From Saccoglossus kowalevskii (Eukaryota > Hemichordata > Enteropneusta > Harrimaniidae): a stretch of DNA of 43,424 nucleotides. The notes beneath the pieces were generated by a model, which saw nothing but the letters and a program-made list of their open reading frames with translations, was not told the origin of the DNA and made no database searches. Shown here in pieces: positions 23,681-35,440 of this stretch. The position numbers and the translations under genes are program-made. Position 1 is the first letter of the stretch. Each line of letters opens with the position of its first letter. The stretch covers positions 1 to 43,424 of the forward strand of contig NW_003149125.1 in assembly GCF_000003605.2 (NCBI RefSeq), given 5' to 3'.

Positions 23681-24405
23681 AAAGGGCTACAATATACACT
23701 ACAATGCATGAATTCCACTGGCAGGGCTGCAATATATACTACAATGCATGAATTACGCTGACAGGGTGCAATAGATACGTATACTACAATGCATGAATTC
23801 CACTGACAGGCTGCAATATATACTACAATGCATGAATTCCACCAGCAGGGCTGCAATAGATACTACAATGCATGAATTCCACTGGCAGGGCTGTAATATA
23901 TACTACAATGCATGCATGCCACTGACAGGGCTTCAATGGACACTACACTGCATGAATTCCACTGACAGGGCTGCAATAGATACTACAATGCATGAATTCC
24001 ACTGAAAGGGCTTCAATGGACACTACACTGCATGAATTCCACTGAAAGGGCTGCAATAGATACTACAATGCATGAATTCTACTGAAAGGGCTGCAATAGA
24101 TACTACAATGCATGAATTCCACTGGCAGGGCTGCAATATATACTACAATGCATGAATTGCACTGGCAGGGCTGCAATATATACTACACTGCATGAATTCC
24201 ACTGACAGGGCTGCAATATATAATGCAATGCATGAATTACAATGACAGGGTGCAATATATACTACAATGTATGAATTCCACTGACAGGGCTGCAATATAT
24301 ACTACACTGCATGAATTCCACTGACAGGGCTGCAATAGAAAATACAATGCATGAATTACACTGACAGGGCTGCATTTAATACCACAATGCATGAATTCCA
24401 CTGAC
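23681..24405. repeat. B3 plus B4 blocks
   Basis: B3 starts with AAAGGGCTACAATATACAC. After GAATTACGCTGAC there is a 6-bp insertion (GTATAC, about 23779-23784) that makes one monomer 45 bp. CACCAGCAGGG, CATGCATGCCAC and GGCTTCAATGGACAC (near 23930 and 24010) follow. B4 has ATAATGCAATGC near 24221 and AGAAAATAC near 24335. Confidence 0.86.
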
Positions 24406-25240
24406 AGGGCTGCAACAGATACTACACTGCATGAATTCCACTGGCTAAGCTGCAATAGGTACTACAAAGCATGAATTCCACTGACAGGGTGCAATAGATA
24501 CTACAATGCATGAGTTCCACTGACAGGGTGCAATAGATACTACAATGCATGAATTCCACTGACAGGGTGCAATATATACTACGATGCATGAATTCCACTG
24601 ACAGGGTGCAATTAATACCACAATGCATGAATTCCACTGACATGGCTGCAACAGATACTACACTTCATGAATTCCACTGGCAGGGCTGCAATAGATACTA
24701 CAATGCAAGAATTACACTGACAGGGTGCAATAGATACTACAATGCATGAATTCCACTGACAGGGATGCAATTAATACCACAATGCATGAATTCCACTGAC
24801 AGGGCTGCAAGAGATACTACACTGCATGAATCCCCTGGCAGGGCTGCAATAGACACTACAATGAATGAGGTCCAATGACAGGGCTGCAATAAATAGCACA
24901 ATGCATGAATACCATTGGCAGTGCTGCAATAGACACTACAAAGCATGAATTCCACTGAGAGGGCTGCAATAGATGCTACAATGCATGAATTACACTGACA
25001 GGGCTGCAATATCTACTACAATACATGAATTCCATTGGCAGTGCTGCAATAGATACTACAAAGTATGAATTCCACTGACAGGGTGCAATATATACTACAA
25101 TGCATGAATTCCACTGTCAGGGCTGCAATTAATACCACAATGCATGAATTCCACTGACAGGGTGCAATATATACTACAATGCATGAATTCCACTGACAGG
25201 GCTGCTTTTAATACCACAATGCATGAATTCCACTGACAGG
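24406..25240. repeat. EF' linker plus B1 block
   Basis: EF' with GGCTAAGCTGC near 24443, then B1: TACGATGCATG, CACTTCATG near 24662, GCAAGAATTACAC, CCCCTGG near 24832, GAGGTCCAATGAC, AAATAGCAC, CTGAGAGGG, AGATGCTAC, CATTGGCAGTG, closing with GCTTTTAATACC (normally CATTTAATACC). Confidence 0.87.
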
Positions 25241-25955
25241 GCTGCAACAGATACTACACTGCATGAATTCCACTGGCTGGGCTGCAATAGGTACTACAAA
25301 GCATGATTTCCACTGACAGGGTGCAATATATACTACAATGTATGAATTCCACTGACAGGGCTGCAATATATACTACAATGCGGGAATTCCATTGGCAGCG
25401 CTGCAATAGATACTACATTGCATGAATTCCACTGACACGGCTGTAATATATAATACAATCCATGAATTCCACTGGCAGGGCTGCAATAGATACTACAATG
25501 CATGAATTCCACTGGCAGGGCTGCAATTGATACTACGATGCATGAATTCCACTGGCAGGGCTGCAATAGATACTACGATGCACGAATTCCACTGGCAGGG
25601 CTGCAATAGATACTACAATGCATGAATTCCACTGGCAGGGCTGCAATAGATACTACGATACATGAATTCCACTGGCAGGGCTGCAATAGATACTACAATG
25701 CATGAATTCCACTGAAAGGGTTGTAATAGATACTACAATGCATGAATTCTACTGAAAGGGCTGCAATAGATACTACAATGCGGGAATTCCACTGACAGGG
25801 CTGCAGTAGATACTACATTGCATGAATTCCACTGACACGGCTGCAATATATAATACAATCCATGAATTCCACTGGCAGGGCTGCAATAGATACTACAATG
25901 CATGAATTCCACTGGCAGGGCTGCAATATATACTACAATGCATGAATGCCACTGG
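25241..25955. repeat. EF linker plus B2 block
   Basis: EF (GGGCTGC, GATTTCC) then B2: GCGGGAATTCCATTGG near 25380, ACACGGCTGTAATATA, CAATTGATAC near 25524, TACGATACATG, GGGTTGTAATAG near 25718, GCGGGAATTCC near 25780. It ends in GAATGCCACTGG just before the 675-bp duplication. Confidence 0.86.
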
Positions 25956-26630
25956 CAGTGCTGCAATAGATACTACAAAGCATAAATTCCACTGGCAGGG
26001 CTGCAATATATACTACAATGCATGAATTCCACTGGCAGGGCTGCAATAGATACTACAATGCATGAATTCCACTGACAGGGTGCAATATATACTACGATGC
26101 ATGAATTCCACTGACAGGGTGCAATTAATACCACAATGCATGAATTCCACTGACATGGCTGCAACAGATACTACACTTCATGAATTCCACTGGCAGGGCT
26201 GCAATAGATACTACAATGCAAGAATTACACTGACAGGGTGCAATAGATACTACAATGCATGAATTCCACTGACAGGGATGCAATTAATACCACAATGCAT
26301 GAATTCCACTGACAGGGCTGCAAGAGATACTACACTGCATGAATCCCCTGGCAGGGCTGCAATAGACACTACAATGAATGAAGTCCAATGACAGGGCTGC
26401 AATAAATACCACAATGCATGAATACCATTGGCAGTGCTGCAATAGACACTACAAAGCATGAATTCCACTGAGAGGGCTGCAATAGATGCTACAATGCATG
26501 AATTACACTGACAGGGCTGCAATATATACTACAATACATGAATTCCATTGGCAGTGCTGCAATAGATACTACAAAGCATGAATTCCACTGACAGGGTGCA
26601 ATATATACTACAATGCATGAATTCCACTGG
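25956..26630. repeat. 675-bp tandem duplication, copy 1 (B1)
   Basis: Begins CAGTGCTGC...AAAGCATAAATTCC (AAATT form at 25981) and repeats 675 bp later (26656). It contains a B1 block with CACTTCATG, GCAAGAATTACAC, CCCCTGG near 26344, GAAGTCCAATGAC, CTGAGAGGG, AGATGCTAC and CATTGGCAGTG. The same unit is also at 2866 onward (offset 23,097). Confidence 0.92.
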
Positions 26631-27163
26631 CAGTGCTGCAATAGATACTACAAAGCATAAATTCCACTGGCAGGGCTGCAATATATACTACAATGCATGA
26701 ATTCCACTGGCAGGGCTGCAATAGATACTACAATGCATGAATTCCACTGACAGGGTGCAATATATACTACGATGCATGAATTCCACTGACAGGGTGCAAT
26801 TAATACCACAATGCATGAATTCCACTGACATGGCTGCAACAGATACTACACTTCATGAATTCCACTGGCAGGGCTGCAATAGATACTACAATGCAAGAAT
26901 TACACTGACAGGGTGCAATAGATACTACAATGCATGAATTCCACTGACAGGGATGCAATTAATACCACAATGCATGAATTCCACTGACAGGGCTGCAAGA
27001 GATACTACACTGCATGAATCCCCTGGCAGGGCTGCAATAGACACTACAATGAATGAAGTCCAATGACAGGGCTGCAATAAATACCACAATGCATGAATAC
27101 CATTGGCAGTGCTGCAATAGACACTACAAAGCATGAATTCCACTGAGAGGGCTGCAATAGATA
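26631..27163. repeat. 675-bp tandem duplication, copy 2 (truncated)
   Basis: Matches copy 1 up to CTGAGAGGGCTGCAATAGAT. At about 27161 the expected GCTAC of B1 is replaced by ACAACAATGC of B2. AGATGCTAC and CATTGGCAGTG are therefore lost, and the block is fused to B2. Confidence 0.92.
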
Positions 27164-27780
27164 CAACAATGCATGAATTCCACTGGCAGGGCTGCAATAG
27201 ATACTACGATACATGAATTCCACTGGCAGGGCTGCAATAGATACTACAATGCATGAATTCCACTGAAAGGGCTGCAATAGATACTACAATGCATGAATTC
27301 CACTGAAAGGGCTGCAATAGATACTACAATGCGGGAATTCCACTGACAGGGCTGCAATAGATACTACATTGCATGAATTCCACTGACACGGCTGCAATAT
27401 ATAATACAATCCATGAATTCCACTGGCAGGGCTGCAATAGATACTACAATGCATGAATTCCACTGGCAGGGCTGCAATAGATACTACATTGCATGAATTC
27501 CACTGGCAGGGCTGCAATAGATACTACATTGCATGAATTTCACTGACACGGCTGCAATATATAATACAATCCATGAATTCCACTGACAGGGCTGCAATAG
27601 ATACTACAATGCATGAATTCCACTGGCAGGGCTGCAATAGATACTACAATGCATGAATTCCACTGGCAGGGCTGCAATAGATACTACAATGCATGAATTC
27701 CACTGAAAGGGCTGCAATAGATACTACAATGCATGAATTCCACTGGCAGGGCTGCAATAGATACTACAATGTATGAATTC
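27164..27780. repeat. B2 block
   Basis: Entered within a monomer. The order ACAACAATGC, TACGATACATG, GAAAGGGCTGC, GCGGGAATTCC matches 2635-2700 and 3950-4120, which shows where in B2 the junction re-entered. Regular 40-mers with CACGGC and ACAATCCATG follow. Confidence 0.87.
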
Positions 27781-28910
27781 CACTGAAAGGACTTCAATAT
27801 ACACTACAATGCATGAATTCCACTGGCAGGGCTGCAATATATACTACAATGCATGAATTCCACTGGCAGGGCTGCAATAGATACTACAATGCATGAATTC
27901 CACTGAAAGGGCTGCAATAGATACTACACTGCATGAATTCCACTGGCAGGGCTGCAATAGATACTACAATGTATGAATTCCACTGAAAGGACTTCAATAT
28001 ACACTACAATGCATGAATTCCACTGGCAGGTCTGCAATATATACTACAATGCATGAATTACGCTGACAGGGTGCAATAGATACTACAATGCATGAATTCC
28101 ACTGACAGGCTGCAATATATACTACAATGCATGAATTCCACTAGCAGGGCTGCAATAGATACTACAATGCATGAATTCCACTGGCAGGGCTGCAATATAT
28201 ACTACAATGCATGAATGCCACTGACAGGGCTTCAATGGACACTACACTGCATGAATTCCACTGACAGGGCTGCAATATATACTACAATGCATGAATTTCC
28301 ACTGACAGGATGCAATAGATACTACAATGCATGAATTCCACTGACAGGCTGCAATATATACTACAATGCATGAATTTCACTAGCAGGGCTGCAATAGATA
28401 CTACAATGCATGAATTCCACTGGCAGGGCTGCAATATATACTACAATGCATGAATGCCACTGACGGGGCTTCAATGGACACTACACTGCATGAATTCCAC
28501 TGACAGGGCTGCAATAGATACTACAATGCATGAATTCCACTGAAAGGGCTTCAATGGACACTACATTGCATGAATTCCACTGAAAGGGCTGCAATAGATA
28601 CTACAATGCATGAATTCCACTGAAAGGCTGCAATAGATACTACAATGCATGAATTCCACTGACAGGGCTGCAATATATAATGCAATGCATGAATTACACT
28701 GACAGGGTGCAATATATACTACAATGTATGAATTCCACTGACATGGCTGCAATATATACTACACTGCATGAATTCCACTGACAGGGCTGCAATAGATAAT
28801 ACAATGCATGAATTACACTGACAGGGTGCAATAGATAATACAATGCATGAATTCCACTGACAGGCTGCAATATATACTACAATGCATGAATTCCACTGAC
28901 AGGGCTGCAT
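27781..28910. repeat. Expanded B3 plus B4 blocks
   Basis: B3 start (AAAGGACTTCAATATACAC) is present twice, near 27785 and 27985, bracketing B2-like monomers, as at 14.02-14.24 kb. CACTAGCAGGG occurs near 28140 and, as CACTAGCAGGG after GAATTT, near 28379. GGCTTCAATGGACAC is near 28227, 28467 and 28547. B4 (28660-28910) has GACATGGCTGC, matching 15390 and 17057. Confidence 0.84.
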
Positions 28911-30060
28911 TTAATACCACAATGCATGAATTCCACTGACTGGGCTGCAACAGATACTACACTGCATGAATTCCACTGGCTGAGCTGCAATAGGTACTAC
29001 AAAGCATGAATTCCACTGACAGGGTGCAATATATACTACAATGCATGAATTCCACTGACAGGGTGCAATATATACTACAATGCATGAATTCCACTGACAG
29101 GGTGCAATATATACTACAATGCATGAATTCCACTGACAGGGCTGTAATTAATACCACAATGCATGAATTCCACTGACAGGGCTGCAAGAGATACTACACT
29201 GCATGAATTCCACTGGCAGGGCTGCAATAGACACTACAATGCATGATTTCCACTGGCAGGGCTGCAAGATATACTACACTGCAAGAATTCCACTGACAGG
29301 GCTGCAATATATACTACAATGTATGACTTCCACTGACAGGGCTGTAATATATACTACAATGCATGAATTCCACCGGCAGGGTGCAACTTATATTACAATG
29401 CATGAATTCCACTGGCAGGGTGCAATATATACTACAATGCATGAATTCCACTGACAGGGTGCAATATATACTACAATGCATGAATTCCACTGATAGGGTG
29501 CAATATATACTACAACGCATGAATTCCACTGACAGGGCTGCAATTAATACCACAATGCGTGAATTCCACTGGCAGGGCTGCAATATATACTACAATGCAT
29601 GAATTCCACTGACAGGGCTGCAATTAATACCACAATGCATGAATTCCACTGGCAGGGCTGCAATATATACTACAATGCATGAATTCCACTGACAGGGCTG
29701 CAATTAATACCACAATGCATGAATTCCACTGACAGGGTGCAATATATACTACAATGTATGACTTCCACTGACAGGGTGCAATATATACTACAATGCATGA
29801 ATTCCACTGACAGGGCTGCAATTAATACAACAATGCATGAATTCCACTTACAGGGTGCAATATATACTACAATGCATGAATTCCACTGACAGGGCTGCAT
29901 TTAATACCACAATGCATGAATTCCACTGACAGGGCTGCAACAGATACTACACTGCATGAATTCCACTGGCTGGGCTGCAATAGGTACTACACTGCATGAA
30001 TTCCACTGACAGGGCTGCAATAGATAATACAATGCATGAATTACACTGACAGGGCTGCAT
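28911..30060. repeat. 1,150-bp tandem duplication, copy 1 (EF' + B5)
   Basis: CATTTAATACC monomer, EF', then B5. Shared variants at exactly 1,150 bp: CACAATGCGT (29551 and 30701), ATTCCACTTACAGGG (29841 and 30991), TGATAGGG. This copy alone has GCAACTTATATTAC near 29383. The right end is a hybrid of EF and B4 near 29990. Confidence 0.92.
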
Positions 30061-31140
30061 TTAATACCACAATGCATGAATTCCACTGACTGGGCTGCAA
30101 CAGATACTACACTGCATGTATTCCAGTGGCTGAGCTGCAATATGTACTACAAAGCATAAATTCCACTGACAGGGTGCAATATATACTACAATGCATGAAT
30201 TCCACTGACAGGGTGCAATATATACTACAATGCATGAATTCCACTGACAGGGTGCAATATATACAACAATGCATGAATTCCACTGACAGGGCTGCAATTA
30301 ATACCACAATGCATGAATTCCACTGATAGGGCTGCAAGAGATACTACACTGCATGAATTCCACTGGCAGGGCTGCAATAGACACCACAATGCATGAATTA
30401 CACTGGCAGGGCTGCAAGAGATACTACACTGCATGAATTCCACTGACAGGGCTGCAATATATACTACAATGTATGACTTCCACTGACAGGGCTGTAATAT
30501 ATACTACAATGCATGAATTCCACCGGCAGGGTGCAATATATACTACAATGCATGAATTCCACTGGCAGGGTGCAATATATACTACAATGCATGAATTCCA
30601 CTGACAGGGTGCAATATATACTACAATGCATGAATTCCACTGATAGGGTGCAATATATACTACAACGCATGAATTCCACTGACAGGGCTGCAATTAATAC
30701 CACAATGCGTGAATTCCACTGGCAGGGCTGCAATATATACTACAATGCTTGAATTCCACTGACAGGGCTGCAATTAATACCACAATGCATGAATTCCACT
30801 GGCAGGGCTGCAATATATACTACAATGCATGAATTCCACTGACAGGGCTGCAATTAATACCACAATGCATGAATTCCACTGACAGGGTGCAATATATACT
30901 ACAATGTATGACTTCCACTGACAGGGTGCAATATATACTACAATGCATGAATTCCACTGACAGGGCTGCAATTAATACCACAATGCATGAATTCCACTTA
31001 CAGGGTGCAATATATACTACAATGCATGAATTCCACTGACAGGGCTGCATTTAATACCACAATGCATGAATTCCACTGACAGGGCTGCAACAGATACTAC
31101 ACTGCATGAATTCCACTGGCTGGGCTGCAATAGGTACTAC
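30061..31140. repeat. 1,150-bp tandem duplication, copy 2 (EF' + B5 + EF)
   Basis: Starts at the same CATTTAATACC phase as copy 1. EF' here has the private CATGTATTCCAGTGGCTGAG near 30117, shared with 32902 (offset 2,785 bp). It continues through B5 to a normal EF (GATTTCC) at about 31085-31155, where it departs from copy 1. Confidence 0.9.
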
Positions 31141-31625
31141 AAAGCATGATTTCCACTGACAGGGTGCAATATATACTACAATGTATGAATTCCACTGACA
31201 GGGCTGCAATATATACTACAATGCGGGAATTCCATTGGCAGCGCTGCAATAGATACTACATTGCATGAATTCCACTGACACGGCTGTAATATATAATACA
31301 ATACATGAATTCCACTGGCAGGGCTGCAATAGATACTACAATGCATGAATTCCACTGGCAGGGCTGCAATAGATACAACGATGCATGAATTCCACTGGCA
31401 GGGCTGCAATAGATACTACGATGCATGAATTCCACTGGCAGGGCTGCAATAGATACTACAATGCATGAATTCCACTGGCAGGGCTGCAATAGAAACTACA
31501 ATGCATGAATTCCACTGAAAGGGCTGCAATAGATACTACAATGCATGAATTCCACTGAAAGGGCTGCAATAGATACTACAATGCATGAATTCCACTGGCA
31601 GGGCTGCAATATATACTACAATGCA
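31141..31625. repeat. Short B2 block
   Basis: GCGGGAATTCCATTGG near 31224, ACACGGCTGTAATATA, ACAATACATG, ACAACGATGCATG near 31376, TACGATGCATG, then GAAAGGGCTGC monomers leading directly to B3 without the AAAGGGCTTCAATATACAC start. Confidence 0.84.
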
Positions 31626-32845
31626 TGAATGCAACTGACAGGGCTTCAATGGACACTACACTGCATGAATTCCACTGACAGGGCTGCAATAGATACTACA
31701 ATGCATGAATTCCACTGAAAGGGCTTCAATGGACACTACACTGCATGAATTCCACTGAAAGGGCTGCAATAGATACTACAATGCATGAATTCCACTGAAA
31801 GGGCTGCAATAGATACTACAATGCATGAATTCCACTGGCAGGGCTGCAATATATACTACAATGCATGAATTGCACTGGCAGGGCTGCAATATATACTACA
31901 CTGCATGAATTCCACTGACAGGGCTGCAATATATAATGCAATGCATGAATTACACTGACAGGGTGCAATATATACTACAATGTATGAATTCCACTGACAG
32001 GGCTGCAATATATACTACACTGCATGAATTCCACTGACAGGGCTGCAATAGATAATACAATGCATGAATTACACTGACAGGGCTGCAATAGATACTACAA
32101 TGCATGAATTCCACTGGCAGGGCTGCAATAGATACTACAATGTATGAATTCCACTGAAAGGGCTTCAATATACACTACAATGCATGAATTCCACTGGCAG
32201 GGCTGCAATATATACTACAATGCATGAATTACGCTGACAGGGTGCAATAGATACTACAATGCATGAATTCCACTGACAGGCTGCAATATATACTACAATG
32301 CATGAATTCCACTAGCAGGGCTGCAATAGATACTACAATGCATGAATTCCACTGGCAGGGCTGCAATATATACTACAATGCATGAATGCCACTGACAGGG
32401 CTTCAATGGACACTACACTGCATGAATTCCACTGACAGGGCTGCAATAGATACTACAATGCATGAATTCCACTGAAAGGGCTTCAATGGACACTACACTG
32501 CATGAATTCCACTGAAAGGGCTGCAATAGATACTACAATGCATGAATTCCACTGAAAGGGCTGCAATAGATACTACAATGCATGAATTCCACTGGCAGGG
32601 CTGCAATATATACTACAATGCATGAATTGCTCTGGCAGGGCTGCAATATATACTACACTGCATGAATTCCACTGACAGGGCTGCAATATATAATGCAATG
32701 CATGAATTACACTGACAGGGTGCAATATATACTACAATGTATGAATTCCACTGACAGGGCTGCAATATATACTACACTGCATGAATTCCACTGACAGGGC
32801 TGCAATAGATAATACAATGCATGAATTACACTGACAGGGCTGCAT
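31626..32845. repeat. B3-B4 pair, duplicated
   Basis: Two B3-B4 cycles as at 4561-5970. GGCTTCAATGGACAC is near 31643, 31723, 32399 and 32479, and ATAATGCAATGC near 31933 and 32691. GAATTGCTCTGG near 32626 matches about 5719. Alignment of the two doubled segments shifts from an offset of 26,828 to 26,907 bp, so this copy has about two additional monomers (79 bp). Confidence 0.85.
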
Positions 32846-33350
32846 TTAATACCACAATGCATGAATTCCACTGACTGGGCTGCAACAGATACTACACTGC
32901 ATGTATTCCAGTGGCTGAGCTGCAATATGTACTACAAAGCATGAATTCCACTGACAGGGTGCAATATATACTACAATGCATGAATTCCACTGACAGGGTG
33001 CAATATATACTACAATGCATGAATTCCACTGACAGGGTGCAATATATACAACAATGCATGAATTCCACTGACAGGGCTGCAATTAATACCACAATGCATG
33101 AATTCCACTGATAGAGCTGCAAGAGATACTACACTGCATGAATTCCACTGGCAGGGCTGCAATAGACACCACAATGCATGAATTACACTGGCAGGGCTGC
33201 AAGAGATACTACACTGCATGAATTCCACTGACAGGGCTGCAATATATACTACAATGTATGACTTCCACTGACAGGGCTGTAATATATACTACAATGCATG
33301 AATTCCACCGGCAGGGTGCAATATATACTACAATGCATGAATTCCACTGG
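32846..33350. repeat. EF' plus left part of B5
   Basis: Matches 30061-30560 at offset 2,785 bp, including CATGTATTCCAGTGG and CAATATGTAC. CTGTAATATATAC near 33279 and CACCGGCAGGG near 33306 mark the B5 start. The match ends around 33350. Confidence 0.87.
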
Positions 33351-34185
33351 CAGGGCTGCAATTAATACCACAATGCATGAATTCCACTGGCAGGGCTGCA
33401 ATATAAACTACAATGCATGAATTCCACTGACAGGGCTGCAATTAATACCACAATGCATGAATTCCACTGGCAGGGCTGCAATATATACTACAATACATGA
33501 ATTCCACTGACAGGGCTGCAATTAATACCACAATGCATGAATTCCACTGGCAGGGTGCAATATATACTACAATGCATGAATTCCACTGACAGGGTGCAAT
33601 ATATACTACAATACATGAATTCCACTGACAGGGCTGCAATATATACTACAATGCATGAATGCCACTGACAGGGCTTCAATGGACACTACACTGCATGAAT
33701 TCCACTGACAGGGCTGCAATAGATACTACAATGCATGAATTCCACTGAAAGGGCTTCAATGGACACTACACTTCATGAATTCCACTGAAAGGGCTGCAAT
33801 AGATACTACAATGCATGAATTCCACTGAAAGGGCTGCAATAGATACTACAATGCATGAATTCCACTGGCAGGGCTGCAATAGATACTACAATGCATGAAT
33901 TGCACTGGCAGGGCTGCAATATATACTACACTGCATGAATTCCACTGACACGGCTGCAATATATAATGCAATGCATGAATTACACTGACAGGGTGCAATA
34001 TATACTACAATGTATGAATTCCACTGACAGGGCTGCAATATATACTACACTGCATGAATTCCACTGACAGGGCTGCAATAGATAATACAATGCATGAATT
34101 ACACTGACAGGGTGCAATAGATAATACAATGCATGAATTCCACTGACAGGCTGCAATATATACTACAATGCATGAATTCCACTGA
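33351..34185. repeat. B5 right part, B3 and B4
   Basis: From about 33350 the sequence matches 14.58-15.3 kb at offset 18,773 bp, with shared AATATAAACTAC. One 39-mer present at 14.8 kb is missing here. B3 markers include GGCTTCAATGGACAC near 33669 and 33749. B4 has ATAATGCAATGC near 33963 and two AGATAATAC monomers. Confidence 0.87.
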
Positions 34186-35020
34186 CAGGGCTGCAACAGA
34201 TACTTCACTGCATGAATTCCTCTGGCTGAGCTGCAATAGGTACTACAAAGCATGAATTCCACTGACAGGGTGCAATAGATACTACAATGCATGAGTTCCA
34301 CTGACAGGGTGCAATAGATACTACAATGCATGAATTCCACTGACAAGGTGCAATATATACTACGATGCATGAATTCCACTGACAGGGTGCAATTAATACC
34401 ACAATGCATGAATTCCACTGACATGGCTGCAACAGATACTACACTTCATGAATTCCACTGGCAGGGCTGCAATATATACTACAATGCAAGAATTACACTG
34501 ACAGGGTGCAATAGATACTACAATGCATGAATTCCACTGACAGGGCTCCAATTAATACCACAATGCATGAATTCCACTGACAGGGCTGCAAGAGATAAGA
34601 CACTGCATGAATCCCCTGGCAAGGCTGCAATAGACACTACAATGCACGAAGTCCAATGACAGGGCTGCAATAAATACCACAATGCATGAATACCAATGGC
34701 AGTGCTGCAATAGACACTACAAAGCATGAATTCCACTGAGAGGGCTGCAATAGATGCTACAATGCATGAATTACACTGACAGGGCTGCAATATATACTAC
34801 AATACATGAATTCCATTGGCAGTGCTGCAATAGACACTACAAAGCATGAATTCCACTGACAGGGTGCAATATATACTACAATGCATGAATTCCACTGACA
34901 GGGTTGCAATTAATACCACAATGCATGAATTCCACTGACAGGGTGCAATATATACTACAATGCATGAATTCCACTGACAGGGCTACATTTAAAACCACAA
35001 TGCATGAATTCCACTGACAG
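34186..35020. repeat. EF' linker plus B1 block
   Basis: EF' with AGATACTTCACTGC and GAATTCCTCTGG, then B1: GACAAGGTGCAATATA, TACGATGCATG, CACTTCATG near 34443, GCAAGAATTACAC, GGGCTCCAATTAATACC, CAAGAGATAAGACAC, CCCCTGGCAAGG near 34613, CCAATGGCAGTG, CTGAGAGGG, AGATGCTAC. It carries more private substitutions than other B1 copies. Confidence 0.86.
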
Positions 35021-35440
35021 GGCTGCAACAGATACTACACTGCATGAATTCCACTGGCTGGGCTGCAATAGGTACTACAAAGCATGATTTCCACTGACAG
35101 GGTGCAATATATACTACAATGTATGAATTCCACTGACAGAGCTGCAATATATAATACAATCCATGAATTCCACTGGTAGGGCTGCAATAGATACTACAAT
35201 GCATGAATTCCACTGGCAGGGCTGCAATAGATACTACGATGCATGAATTCCACTGGCAGGGCTGCAATAGATACTACGATGCATGAATTCCACTGAAAGG
35301 GCTGCAATAGATACTACAATGCATGAATTCCACTGAAAGGGCTGCAATAGATACTACAATGCATGAATTCCACTGGCAGGGCTGCAATATATACTACAAT
35401 GCATGAATTGCACTGGCAGGGCTGCAATATATACTACACT
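35021..35440. repeat. EF linker plus short B2 block
   Basis: EF (GGGCTGC, GATTTCC), one 39-mer, then GACAGAGCTGC with ATAATACAATCC, TACGATGCATG monomers and GAAAGGGCTGC monomers. GAATTGCACTGG near 35407 is the end of B3, but the B3 core (TTCAATGGACAC, TTACGCTGAC) is absent. Confidence 0.83.

Noticed and set aside
34005-34424. 139-codon minus-strand open frame, the longest in the window, and about 170 shorter ones on both strands
   Set aside because: All are translations of the same 39/40-bp repeat in different frames. Lengths depend only on which monomer variants remove a TAG, there is no codon bias or non-repeat domain, and equivalent frames overlap on both strands.
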